A DNA stretch of 64,000 bases from Deinococcus hopiensis KR-140 (lineage in GTDB: Bacteria; Deinococcota; Deinococci; Deinococcales; Deinococcaceae): contig NZ_FWWU01000007.1 in NCBI RefSeq assembly GCF_900176165.1, forward strand, positions 186,001 through 250,000, read 5' to 3'. The position numbers and the translations under genes were made by a program. This document shows positions 1-9,656 of the stretch, one piece after another (positions within the stretch are counted from its first letter, which is position 1; every line of letters starts with the position of its first letter). The notes under the pieces were generated by a model. That model worked only from the letters and a program-made list of their open reading frames with translations. It was not told the DNA's origin and did no database searches.

Positions 1-1
1 C

Positions 2-421
2 ATCGCCCTCACCACCTTCGACGATGACGCGGACGTGTATGGGGCGCTGCGCGCTGGAGCAGTGGGGTACCTCCTCAAGGACGTGCGGGCTCACCAGCTG
101 GTGGAGGCCATCAGCGCCGCCGCGCGGGGCGAGTCGGTCCTTCAACCTTCTGTTGCCGCGCGGGTGGTTGCGGAATTTGCTCGCTTGACCGAGGTGCAGT
201 CGCCCACGCCTCTCGCGGAGCCTCCCGTGGAGCGCCTGTCCGAGCGGGAGCGCCAGGTGTTGCGCCTGCTCGCAAGCGGGGCGAGCAACAGAGAGATCGC
301 CGCGGCGCTGCGCCTCGCCGAGGGCACCGTCAAGAACCACGTGACGAGCGTGCTTGGCAAACTCGGCGTACGTGACCGGACGCAGGCGGCCCTCCAGGGC
401 AAGGCGCTTGGGCTGCTGTGA
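2..421 (+). CDS. NarL/FixJ-family response regulator, C-terminal part
   Basis: The frame is open from the window edge, so the start and the phospho-acceptor Asp lie upstream. Visible are the end of the receiver domain (LTTFDDDADV, then GYLLKD with the conserved Lys) and a LuxR-type helix-turn-helix (LSERERQVLRLLASG, then AEGTVKNHVTSVLGKL). Such proteins are phosphorylated by a partner histidine kinase and bind DNA as dimers; the kinase is probably just outside the window on the left. Family is sure, target genes unknown. Confidence 0.93.
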   Translation: MALTTFDDDADVYGALRAGAVGYLLKDVRAHQLVEAISAAARGESVLQPSVAARVVAEFARLTEVQSPTPLAEPPVERLSERERQVLRLLASGASNREIAAALRLAEGTVKNHVTSVLGKLGVRDRTQAALQGKALGLL

Positions 422-1018
422 TACGAACTGCTGTGAACCGTCTACAGGTTAACCGTACAGGGGACCGAGATCACTTTGACCCAAGAAGACACCCAGCTTA
501 TACCGTTGCTTACGTGCTGTGACAGGTTGATCGTTGCCGACATGCTGGGCGTGTTCGTCTCCAGCAACGGGTTTGTCATGATCCTTGGCAGACGCGTTTC
601 GGGCGTTATCGGCTGGGTTTGCCACTGTGTTGCCTAAGGGTATTGAGCGAGGAGCAACCTCAAAAAATACGGCTGCGGCCCTCCCCTCTTGGAGTGGGCC
701 GAGGAGGGAGCTGAACTTCACCTCCTGAGGGCCGACATGGCCGCCGCTGGGCACAAGCCAGTTGACCTTTCCCCGGTAGGCTTGTACAGGCGAGCAGAAG
801 CACCGTCCGCTCTGGCGTCTCCACCAAGGGGTCAACGGACCTCTTGAGGCTCACGGGACCCGCCGAACGTCGCCTTTGCGGCCAGGCGCTCGGCCTCACG
901 CCCGCTCGGCTCGCATACTGCCGCAACGGGGGGCAACAGCGAAGCCGCCAGAGCCTCTGCTCCCCGTAGGCAACCAAAATTGGTGCGCTGCTGCCCCTGC
1001 GAGTGCATTCGTCCCCAA
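422..1018. other. no gene recognised
   Basis: Several overlapping frames are open on both strands but none resembles a known family or has a convincing ribosome binding site. The stretch may hold decayed coding sequence. Confidence 0.4.
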
Positions 1019-1405
1019 CTACACGGCGATGCCCTGACATCGCAGCGCTCTGCGGGCGGCCCGCAGCCACTCCATCAGGTACGGTGCGGGAAGCTGACCC
1101 AGCACGCGTCCCCAGCGCCAGGTGGCTTCATCGACTTCCCGAACCAGCGCTGCGACCACAAAGGTGGCGCGCGAAAAGCCAAAGGCGCCGCCCGGGAGGC
1201 GATACGTGTCCTCCCGCCGGGGGCAACTGGCCCAGATCAGGGCATAGATCTTGCGGGTGTGGGCGTGGAACCCGGGGATGATGAACGTGTGCGTCCCCGC
1301 CAGCGCCGGGGTACCCACAACTGGATGCAAGGAGAGGTCTTCACGCGTCAGGTGTCGGTGTTCCCGCGCCGCACAGGTAGGGGAGAGCAGTTCTAGTTTA
1401 TGCAT
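1019..1405 (-). CDS. hypothetical protein, doubtful
   Basis: An open frame of about 128 residues ending in a basic, Leu/Arg-rich helix (LMEWLRAARRALR). I do not recognise the family. The possible ATG start at 1405 lies inside the promoter of the divergent ArsR gene, so the true start, if it is a gene, may be further inside. It could equally be a chance frame. Confidence 0.3.
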   Translation of the reverse strand: MHKLELLSPTCAAREHRHLTREDLSLHPVVGTPALAGTHTFIIPGFHAHTRKIYALIWASCPRREDTYRLPGGAFGFSRATFVVAALVREVDEATWRWGRVLGQLPAPYLMEWLRAARRALRCQGIAV

Positions 1406-1434
1406 TGACAGGAATATTCCCATTTGGGTATAAT
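1405..1434 (+). promoter_or_regulatory. sigma70-type promoter of the ArsR gene
   Basis: TTGACA at 1405-1410 and TATAAT at 1429-1434 with an 18-base spacer: both boxes are perfect consensus. Transcription should begin near 1441, a few bases before an AAAAGGAGG ribosome binding site at 1445-1453. An ArsR repressor would normally bind over such a promoter, but I see no clear palindrome. Confidence 0.85.
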
Positions 1435-1458
1435 TGTCTCAATCAAAAGGAGGCCTTC

Positions 1459-1803
1459 CTGAACGCCGCCACATTCAGTGCGCTTGCCGAACCCCACCGC
1501 CTGCACATCGTCGAACTTCTGATCCAGCAGCCCCTCACCGTCGGTGAGATCGCCTCCCGCCTCGACCTGCGTCAGCCCCAGGCCTCCAAGCACCTCAAGG
1601 TCCTCAGCGACGCCGGCATCATCGAGGTCCAGGCCCAGGCCAACCGCCGCATCTGCAGCCTGCGCCCCGAACCCTTTCAGGACCTCGACGCCTGGTTGAG
1701 CGCCTACCGCACCCTCTGGGAAGGCCGCTTTGATCGCCTCGAGAGCTACCTCAGAGAACTTCAGACCATCGGTCCCACCACCCCCACAGGAGGCCCCACA
1801 TGA
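1459..1803 (+). CDS. ArsR/SmtB-family regulator, probable CTG start
   Basis: A winged-helix repressor of about 114 residues. The N-terminal helices (FSALAEPHRLHIVELL) lead to the recognition region (LRQPQASKHLKVLSDAGII) and a short C-terminal helix. No metal-binding Cys motif is seen, so it belongs to the non-metal (SdpR/PagR-like) type that usually controls the SRPBCC gene after it. The frame stays open upstream, but the only earlier start, TTG at 1405, is inside the -35 box and cannot be transcribed. With AAAAGGAGG at 1445-1453, the CTG at 1459 (five bases on) is the natural start. The stop overlaps the next gene by four bases (ATGA), so the pair is one operon. Confidence 0.88.
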   Translation: MNAATFSALAEPHRLHIVELLIQQPLTVGEIASRLDLRQPQASKHLKVLSDAGIIEVQAQANRRICSLRPEPFQDLDAWLSAYRTLWEGRFDRLESYLRELQTIGPTTPTGGPT

Positions 1804-2324
1804 CCGCAACCCACACGCCCGCCATCACCTCGAACATCGAAGCCGGCCGCACCCTGGTGCTGGAGCGCACCTTCAAGGCTCCACGCGCCCTGATCTACGC
1901 CGCGTTCTCTCAGGCCGAGCACCTGCGTCACTGGTGGGCGCCCCAGGGCTGGGAAATCCCCCACTGCACCGTCGACTTCCGCCCAGAGGGCAAGTGGCAC
2001 TACTGCATGAAGTGTGTCGATCCCGCCCAGGGCGACTTCTACGGCATGGACTCCTGGGGACTGGGCATCTACCGCGACATCCAGGCGCCCGAGCGCATCG
2101 TCTACACCGACTACTTCTCCGATGCGGACGCGGGCATCAACCCCGATCTGCCCTCCACCCTCTCGACCCTGACCTTCGAAGAGGTGCCCGGCGGAACCCG
2201 CGTGATCAACCGCGCCGAGTACAACTCCGAAGGAGCGCTGCAAACTGTACTCGACATGGGCATGCTGCAGGGCATCAGCCAGACCTGGGACCGCCTCGCC
2301 GAATACCTGTCCACACAGGGTTAA
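1800..2324 (+). CDS. SRPBCC (AHSA1/START-like) domain protein
   Basis: A 174-residue cytosolic protein with the activator-of-Hsp90-homologue 1 fold. Typical pieces are LERTFKAPRALIYAAFSQ, HLRHWWAPQGW near residue 42 and the C-terminal helix ending WDRLAEYL. Members form a deep hydrophobic cavity that binds or sequesters small ligands; bacterial ones are nearly always paired with an ArsR-type regulator, as here. The ligand is unknown. It is translationally coupled to the upstream gene and closed by a strong terminator at 2345. Confidence 0.9.
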   Translation: MTATHTPAITSNIEAGRTLVLERTFKAPRALIYAAFSQAEHLRHWWAPQGWEIPHCTVDFRPEGKWHYCMKCVDPAQGDFYGMDSWGLGIYRDIQAPERIVYTDYFSDADAGINPDLPSTLSTLTFEEVPGGTRVINRAEYNSEGALQTVLDMGMLQGISQTWDRLAEYLSTQG

Positions 2325-2344
2325 AGCGTTCCTCCCTACGCTCA

Positions 2345-2386
2345 GACGCCAGAAGCGCTGCGTAGCCGGCGCTTCTGGCGTCTTCC
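2345..2386 (+). terminator. terminator of the ArsR-SRPBCC operon
   Basis: GACGCCAGAAGCGC at 2345-2358 pairs perfectly with GCGCTTCTGGCGTC at 2369-2382 (14-bp stem, 10-base loop), followed by TTCCTT. The weak T-tract is usual in high-GC genomes. Confidence 0.85.
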
Positions 2387-2472
2387 TTGCATTCTGCCTC
2401 GCTGGCCTGGCTACAGCACGTGCTCAGAAGGCCACAGCGGACATGACTCCAGACTGGCGCTTTCAGAATTCA

Positions 2473-2501
2473 TTGAACAACCGTTCAAAGAATGGTAGCG
2501 T
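2473..2501 (+). promoter_or_regulatory. leaderless promoter with overlapping palindromic operator
   Basis: TTGAAC (2473-2478), 17 bases, TAGCGT (2496-2501), then six bases to the ATG at 2508: the leaderless layout. The -35 box is the left half of a perfect palindrome, TTGAAC-AACC-GTTCAA (2473-2488), so a dimeric repressor bound there would block RNA polymerase. TetR-type sites look like this; the GAAC-N4-GTTC core also recalls Gram-positive LexA boxes. Confidence 0.7.
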
Positions 2502-2507
2502 GAAGGC

Positions 2508-3542
<1,035 letters not shown>

Positions 3543-3603
3543 TCCAAACGTGGAAAAAGTGGCTCAAGCATCAAAAAGCGGAAGCAGAGGCAAAGCGCGA
3601 AGT

Positions 3604-4797
3604 AATACTGAGCTCAGTACCTGACATGTTAGGTTTTTTGCCGTTCAGGAGCGGGAAAAGGGGACTTAAGCAGGTCAAGGTACGTGTAGAACGTGGTTTT
3701 TCCCCACCGAAGGGCAGGGCACAGGAGTTCCCGCCCGTAGCTCGCCCGGCTGATCGCCGGGCGAGCATGCTTCTTGGTAGATATAGGCTGCTGCCCCGCC
3801 CGCCATGCCCCAACGCGGACCATCCAGGCCAGTGCCAAGCTGAGCAGCCCAAAGAGGCGGGAGAGGCGATCTGGCTGGGTCATGTGGGTCTGCTCGAGGT
3901 TCAAACCCCGAGTTTTCATGGCTGAGAACGCACATTCGATGCCCCACCTCAAACGATAGGTCGTCAGTGTGTTCCAGAGGGACAAATCCGAGGCGACGAG
4001 GAGGCGCTCTCCCTGTGGGGAGAACGTCGCCACTACGCGCATCCAACTGCCGTACACCCAGACCCGTTCGAGCAGTTCACGAACCTCTCCCGGCTTGAGA
4101 TTCTGGAAGTAGTGGCGTGCAGGATCTTCGTCCAATACAGTGTTTTCCCGGATACGGATACATCGCTTGATCTGCCTCGCTCGCAAAAAACTGAACCACT
4201 CCTGCCCGACGAACTCCCGGTCGGCGATCAGGACCGCCCAACGTCGAGCGGGAAGACGCTTCAGAAGCAGACCGACCAGGAGCATCCGGACCCGCATGTC
4301 ACTGTTACCGCCGTGCGGCAACACCTTCCACATGAGGGGGAGGACCACATCCCCGAGGGCAACGCCTAGCACCAGGAGATTGAGGTCGCGCTGACCCAAC
4401 TTCCAGTTCGTGCGGTCCAGAACGAAGGTGAGCTTGCCCGTCGGGAGCAGTGGAAGCAGGACGTCCGTGACGTCCTGCGGCGTGAGGTCCGTTTCGTGGA
4501 ACGTCCGAGCGACTAGGCGGAGAATGGAGCTCGGCGTCGCGTCACGGTGGATATGAACGGCGATCTTACGGTGCAGCGTGGACTCGGCCTGAAGGATGCC
4601 GAACAGGACCTCCGTCAGGCGACGGAGGGTGTCGGAACGGTGATGCGGGAGGCGTTCTTTGAGGTACGCGGCGAACGTGTCAACATGCGAAAGGGCGGCA
4701 CTGGGACGGATCACACCTCCATTTGCCGCCCTTTTTCTGGCTTTTCTACGTCCTAGACGACATTTACATCAACCTGTCAGGTACTGAGAATACTGAG
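3604..4797. mobile_element. IS4-family insertion sequence with 9-bp target duplication
   Basis: The element spans 3613-4788 (1176 bp). Its ends are inverted repeats: CTCAGTACCTGACA at 3613-3626 and TGTCAGGTACTGAG at 4775-4788. The direct repeat AATACTGAG flanks it at 3604-3612 and 4789-4797, a 9-bp duplication typical of IS4-type insertion. Ends, duplication and transposase are all intact, so the insertion is recent. It landed three bases from the left end of an IS630 element. Confidence 0.95.
3629..4714 (-). CDS. IS4-family transposase
   Basis: A full-length DDE transposase of 361 residues. Visible acidic residues fit the DDE core: LDRTNW (first Asp), IADREF (second Asp) and RWGIECAFSAMKTRG (the Glu of the YREK-like signature). 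It cuts and pastes its own element by binding the terminal repeats. Start and stop fall within the inverted repeats and no frameshift is present, so it is probably active. Confidence 0.93.
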   Translation of the reverse strand: MIRPSAALSHVDTFAAYLKERLPHHRSDTLRRLTEVLFGILQAESTLHRKIAVHIHRDATPSSILRLVARTFHETDLTPQDVTDVLLPLLPTGKLTFVLDRTNWKLGQRDLNLLVLGVALGDVVLPLMWKVLPHGGNSDMRVRMLLVGLLLKRLPARRWAVLIADREFVGQEWFSFLRARQIKRCIRIRENTVLDEDPARHYFQNLKPGEVRELLERVWVYGSWMRVVATFSPQGERLLVASDLSLWNTLTTYRLRWGIECAFSAMKTRGLNLEQTHMTQPDRLSRLFGLLSLALAWMVRVGAWRAGQQPISTKKHARPAISRASYGRELLCPALRWGKTTFYTYLDLLKSPFPAPERQKT

Positions 4798-4800
4798 TTA

Positions 4801-5876
4801 AGATGAGTTCCGAATATGAGAGCTGCAGCCTTGATTCCGCACCATACATCTGAAGAGCTTGAAGTGGCGTATCGCCAAGCCGAACGTCCTATTGAACGCT
4901 CCCGCTGGCAAATTATCTGGCTCAAAAGCAAAGGAAAGTCAATTCCAGAGATCATTGACGCGACCGGATTTTCGCGTACAACGATCAGTACGTTGATTGC
5001 GACCTACAATGCCAACGGCGAACAGGCTCTTCTGGATAAGCGTCAGTTTAACAAGTCTGATCCTGCTCTCAATCCAGACCAGCAAGAGGCATTATTTCAG
5101 GCTCTTCAGGGACCACCCCTCTCGGGTGGTTTCTGGACCAGCAAGAAAGTCAAGATGCACATCCAGGAGCATTTTGGGATTGAAGTGACTGAGGTGTGTG
5201 CCTGGGGCTACTTGAAAAGACTTGGCTTTCCTGTTCAGGTTCCTCGACCGACGCATACGGAGGCGGCTTCTCCCAAAGAACAGGAGGCGTTCATAAAAAA
5301 AGTCGAGGCGGCGCTGAGCGTTGCTCGAGCCGCTTACCCCGAGAAGCAAGTCCTCCTTTGGGTACAGGACGAAGGACGTTTTGGCCTTAAGCCAGTGTTG
5401 AAACGCCTCTGGGCGCTTCGGGGCAGCGGCCTGTGATTGCTCAACGCTGGCGTTATCAATGGCTCTACACCTACATTTTCGTTGAACCTCAGACGGGCCA
5501 AAGTGAATTCCTGATCTTTCCCACCGTCAACATCCCATCAATGGAAATCGCTCTGAGAGAATGCAGTCGGGCTGTCTACCCTGAGGGTCGACAGCTTATT
5601 GTGCTTCTACTCGACCAAGCGGGGTGGCACATGAGTAAGAAACTCAGTGTTCTTCCCAATATTTTTCTACCCCCATTTCCAGCCTATACACCTGAGCTTT
5701 CCCCGGCAGAACCCATGGTCATGAAACTGAAAGTACCATTGGCTAATAAAACAATAGGAGATCTTCAAGAAGTCGAAGATCTAATCGTACGAGAATGTGA
5801 AATACTTAGAAGTTGCCCTCAGGAAGTAAAGTCGCTGACTCTCTTTCCATGGATCAAGCACGTTCTAGACTCATCT
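4801..5876. mobile_element. IS630-family insertion sequence
   Basis: A 1076-bp element with ends AGATGAGT (4801-4808) and ACTCATCT (5869-5876), flanked on each side by the dinucleotide TA (4799-4800 and 5877-5878), the target duplicated by IS630 elements. It was there before the IS4 copy, which sits immediately to its left. Confidence 0.88.
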
Positions 5877-5879
5877 TAA
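4816..5879 (+). pseudogene. IS630-family transposase, frameshifted
   Basis: The N-terminal part (4816-5436) has the helix-turn-helix region (SIPEIIDATGFSRTTIS) and the first catalytic Asp (WVQDEGRFG). The C-terminal part (5433-5879) continues in the -1 frame with the second Asp (LLLDQAGWH) and the Glu (PELSPAEP). Restoring one G near 5420 (CGGGGCAG) would give the expected RGQRP and one continuous protein, so either a base was lost or a programmed -1 shift is used; the site is not a classic slippery heptamer. The stop codon TAA (5877-5879) is formed by the flanking TA target plus the next base, outside the element. Confidence 0.85.
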
Positions 5880-6613
5880 TCCCGTATAAGGCGTAGAAGC
5901 CTGAAGCACCATCCGATGATGCCCAACCTCGTTGATGTTATGCACAGGGGTTGAAATCTGCCGTTGTGACCCCATCTACTTGCCTTTGCCGGGTACGCTA
6001 CCGGTGTGAGACCACGCCCAGGAAAGATCGAATTCAATCAGCGGAACCTTCGTGAAGTGCCTGGCCGAACCTTTCAACCTGCAAATCCTCTGCCGGAACA
6101 GCGAAGGCCAACCTCACCAGAGCATCGGGGAAATTGATCGCTCACATCGGCAGATCGAGCAGCACTCGGTCCCCTCTTGGACAGTGACTGGGAAATATAC
6201 GCTGTGCTGCGTCACAAATGTGATACAGGGCTCCTCGGAATTCTTCTTCCTCTGAATACAGTCCAGCCAGAGAGATCTGAAGAGCGGCGCCCAATCGCTG
6301 CTGGATCTGCGAAAGGGACTCCGTACATTGACGCTATCAACTGGAGAGCCAAAGATTTTGCAATGCACAGTCAGAAATACGAGGTCCAGGGAAGGGGTTT
6401 CGTGACGTCACACGCCGCGCGGATGCTGGAGCGGACGCTTAACTCCCCAGTAGACGGACCAGACCCACATGAATATCAGTAGGGTGACCCAGAGTAGCCT
6501 CAGGAATGACCGCAAGATGTGTCACCCAATGGACCGTCACCCTGCACTTCTGTTGCCGTGATCCTGCTGTACACCGTGCCCATCAATCCTTCAAGGAACC
6601 CCGGGCCCCCTTC
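5880..6613. other. spacer without a convincing gene
   Basis: A 43-codon frame begins GTG at 6006, six bases after TACGCT (5994-5999), which mimics a leaderless gene start, but its product is basic, Pro-rich and unlike any family I know. The rest shows no coding signal I would trust. Confidence 0.4.
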
Positions 6614-6615
6614 TA

Positions 6616-7601
6616 GAGCACTTTTCATAAAGATGCCGAAGGGTAGGCATGCTGGAACCAGGCAGTAATGTCCTGCGCGCGAACCGCCTGCAAAGCAGTT
6701 CCAAGAGTAGAGATGAGACAGTCTATGGTTCGACAAGCCTTTGCTCTTACGACGGCTTTGATCTTGGAGAACATGAGTTCAATGGGATCCAAGTCGGGAC
6801 TATAGGACGGAAGGAACAAGAGCTAACACCCCTGTGCCTCAATGAGCGCCCGAACGGACGCTCGATGGTGAGAAGACAGATTGTCCATGACAACGACCTG
6901 TCCTGGTTGTAGGGCAGGACAGATGAGGTGGCGGACGTACCATTCAAACGTTGAACCGTTGACAGCCCCGTTTAAGACGAACGGGACCATGGGTCCCGCA
7001 AGTTGTCGGGCGCAAATCAACGTCTGATTGCGTCCGTGATTTCTGGGAACACGGCCCTGAGCCCGTTCAGAACGGTGCGCACGTGCGTACCCACGTGTCA
7101 TGGCAGTGTGAAAGCCACTCTCGTCCAGGAAGACCAGTTGTTCCGGATGCGTGAGATAGGGAGCCAGATCATTTAGAAACTGCTGTCTGTGCTCTTCACT
7201 TCGTTCGCTCGCGACCAGCGTTTTTTTTATGGGTGATGTGGTGCTTGCGAAACACCCGGTCCACCGTTTTAAAACTGATCTTCAGGCCTGTCGCTTCTTC
7301 GAGCATGCTCGCATGCTCGACCAAGGTCGCGTCCCGATGCGTTTCGAGTTGCTTCAACAGTTGCTGTTCGTGGAGGAGGGTGACACGTGGAGGACGTCCA
7401 GAAGACCGACCCACTTCGTGGAGTGTTCCCAAGCGCTGCTTTTCCAGATATGTATCAACGGTTTCGACGCGCATTCGGTACAACCGGGCGACTTCTTGCC
7501 GGCTCTGTCCTCCTTCGACTGCCGCCACCACCCGCTCGCGCAAATCCAGACTGTATCCTCGCCCACCCACTGGCTTCATGCTCTTATTATGACAAATGCT
7601 C
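6616..7601. mobile_element. second IS630-family element, decayed
   Basis: 986 bp with related ends: GAGCACTTTTCATAA at 6616 and, on the other strand, GAGCATTTGTCATAA ending at 7601. TA lies outside both ends (6614-6615 and 7602-7603). The transposase inside is interrupted. It differs in sequence from the IS630 copy at 4801. Confidence 0.85.
6625..7579 (-). pseudogene. IS630-family transposase, frameshift plus stop codon
   Basis: Read leftward: residues from MKPVGGRGYSLDLRERVV (7579) carry the HTH domain and run to 7196. A +1 shift at an A8 run (7221-7228) opens the next frame through FLDESGFHTAM (first Asp) and VVMDNLSSHH (second Asp). In the same frame a TAG at 6823-6825 falls where an Arg is expected, after which FLPSYSPDLDPIE (Glu) continues to 6625. 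Poly-A runs allow slippage in IS630 elements, so the first break might be programmed; the TAG makes this copy dead unless read through. Confidence 0.88.
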
Positions 7602-7789
7602 TAAAGGCCTTTCCTGCTTCCACAACTGCTGCTGGACCGGGCAGCGGTTGTCTCGTTCCTGCGCACCTCCAACGCCGGGAGGACAGCGTTACTCTGAAAA
7701 GAGCGGCCTGGCGGATCAGCTAATCATGGGAAGGGTTGTAGAGGGAAGTGAAAAGGAGAAGGCGACCCGGAGGCCGCCTTGATTTCCTT

Positions 7790-8310
7790 AAAATATGGTG
7801 GTATTCACGTGTTGTCAAATCATGCATTTGAATCTGGGGCAGGTAATTTTCGCCCGTCCAGCAGGCGTTTGCCTTGACCAGCGTTCCAGGAGCCGGCTTT
7901 GCAGGTTTTGAAGCCATGACTCCGACCCAGGCGGCAAGAGTACGGAGACGGAGGTCCTGCTCCCGGAGCGCCCCTGCATAAGCGGTGACGGTTCGCGTGT
8001 TCGGGACGGCCCTGGCCTTCGGGGCGGCCGCTCCGGCCAGCCGCCTTCCGGGATCAAGTTTTCCGAGCTTGAGCCCCTGCGCTTTCCGAGCAGCCTATGT
8101 CCTCGCCGAGATCAGCGGAGCTTCCCTCTCCGTTACAGCTGCCATGATGTGGATGGTGAGGTTGTCAGCTTCCAGCATTTCCACGGAGATAAAGCGGACT
8201 CCGGACGTCAGGAGGGTGGTGACGACAGCGACGTTGCGGGCAAGGCGGTCGAGTTTGGCAATGAGGAGCACTCCGCTAATTCGCCGGGTTTGCTCAAGGG
8301 CCGTCTCCTA
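7790..8310 (-). pseudogene. serine recombinase (resolvase/invertase) relic
   Basis: The leftward frame gives a typical resolvase core: LLIAKLDRLARN, TLLTSGVRFISVE, then IHIMAAVTEREAPLISART. After ART an in-frame TAG interrupts it, and AARKAQGLKLGK continues. The N-terminal catalytic-Ser region is missing: a stop precedes ETALEQTRR. A C-terminal stretch resembling the recombinase tail runs to about 7880. It is a dead fragment of a transposon or phage recombinase. Confidence 0.75.
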
Positions 8311-9160
8311 CTGGGGACGCCTCCACCGCACAATCCTGAAAAGCTTATACCAGCACGTCTTTCAGACGCACTTTAGCTGTACTGCGGGGAATATTCACGG
8401 GCCACGCCAAAGCTGTCCTGGACGTGACCCAGTCCTTTAGGCCTGAGCGCTCAGGGGCAAACGGTGCCGTGTTGAACCCCTGGCTCTGGGCTTCACGAGT
8501 GGGGCCGTACCCCCATTCCTCCGCCAGATTGAAGGGCGGTCGCTCCTTCCCTGGCCCACAGCACGAAGTGGTTTCAACAGTGCATGGGCCCATAAATGCC
8601 TTGCTAAACAGCAAATGCATACTCGTCTGAATATCCTCGCTAGTGGTCTGATAGAGAAGTAAGTTGGGAGATAAGTTTCCCTCCGCACCGTAGAGAGTGC
8701 AGTCACAACGCGAAGCCAAAAGGACCCCTTCCATTCAACTCCCGAAGTACCTCTCCATCAGACCATTAGGAGGTTGGTGGGAAGTCTGGCCATCTTGTGG
8801 CGGTCGGGCTTCCAATTCCTGAAGGCGTTTCAGCACTTCAGCGAGTTGGGCTTGAAGTTGCCTCCAGTTGGGGCCGCTGTCGTTTGAAAGGCTCTCATTC
8901 TGGCCCGTCCTACCCTGTAGGTCCCCTCCTGAGCAGTCGCAAAATAAGTTCTGGGCGGGGCGTTGGTACACCCCTGGTGTTCCGGCCTGAGTACGATACT
9001 GACGCGGTCCGTATTCTCTCGCCGCTCTGCCAGGCTTGTGGTCCCAACAGCTGTAGGATCTCCTGGCAGGCGTGACCCCTCTGCATGACCTCTGACGCAT
9101 CACCGTGCGGCGTCGCCCGCATACCTTAAACCCCCGAGCGCGCAGCAGCATCGCGGCGCG
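8311..9160. other. no firm gene; short coiled-coil-like frame
   Basis: On the minus strand, 8735-8930 encodes a Gln/Leu-rich stretch (QLQAQLAEVLKRLQELEA) ending in TSHQPPNG, which faintly recalls the N-terminus of IS66 transposases. It has no start that I can defend. The rest, including an open frame at 8345-8734 (minus), is not recognised. Confidence 0.35.
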
Positions 9161-9179
9161 TTTGAAAGGAAAGGTGATT

Positions 9180-9650
9180 ATGTCCCGCCTCCCACGCGCA
9201 CGTCGCGTCCTCATCTCCCTACTGATCCTCGGCGGAGCCTCACTTGCAACTGTCTTGCTCGGCGGCGCCGCCACCTCCACCCACATGGCGGCCATTCCTC
9301 AAGGACTGGACTATGGCATGACCCGGCCCTCCAATCACCGGTTGTTTCGCGCCACCTACACGCCGAGCGTCACGCCCATCCCCATTGGCCGTCTGCATAG
9401 CTGGACGCTGCACCTCGAAACGCTGGACGGGCAGCCCATCGAAGGTGCCCGGATTGAGGTGGACGGCGACATGCCGCAGCATGGCCATGGCCTTCCCACT
9501 CGCCCGGTCGCAGACGCCAACCTCGGCCACGGCAATTACCGGGTGGACGGCCTGAGGTACCAGATGGGCGGCTGGTGGGTGATGGACTTCAAGGTCTCGT
9601 CGGGGCAGCAGACCGATACCGTACGCTTCAACTTGATGCTGGAGAAGTGA
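9180..9650 (+). CDS. FixH/YtkA-like exported protein
   Basis: A 156-residue protein with an N-terminal membrane anchor or signal (VLISLLILGGASLATVLL) and an outer beta-sandwich like FixH/YtkA domains: HSWTLHLETLDGQPIEGARI, DMPQHGHGLPT, then YQMGGWWVMDFKV. Such domains sit outside the membrane beside copper or heme proteins; the Met/His cluster could bind metal. ATG at 9180 is preceded by AAAGGA at 9165-9170. The next gene, a diheme cytochrome, starts seven bases after the stop, so the two are one transcription unit. Confidence 0.8.
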   Translation: MSRLPRARRVLISLLILGGASLATVLLGGAATSTHMAAIPQGLDYGMTRPSNHRLFRATYTPSVTPIPIGRLHSWTLHLETLDGQPIEGARIEVDGDMPQHGHGLPTRPVADANLGHGNYRVDGLRYQMGGWWVMDFKVSSGQQTDTVRFNLMLEK

Positions 9651-9656
9651 GGGCAG

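Noticed and set aside
449..1070. Overlapping minus-strand open frames
   Set aside because: Compositionally odd, no family and no start signal; likely shadows of high-GC DNA.
2473..2488. Calling the palindrome a LexA box
   Set aside because: The core fits Gram-positive LexA sites, but Deinococcus damage regulation differs and no repair gene follows; kept as a generic operator.
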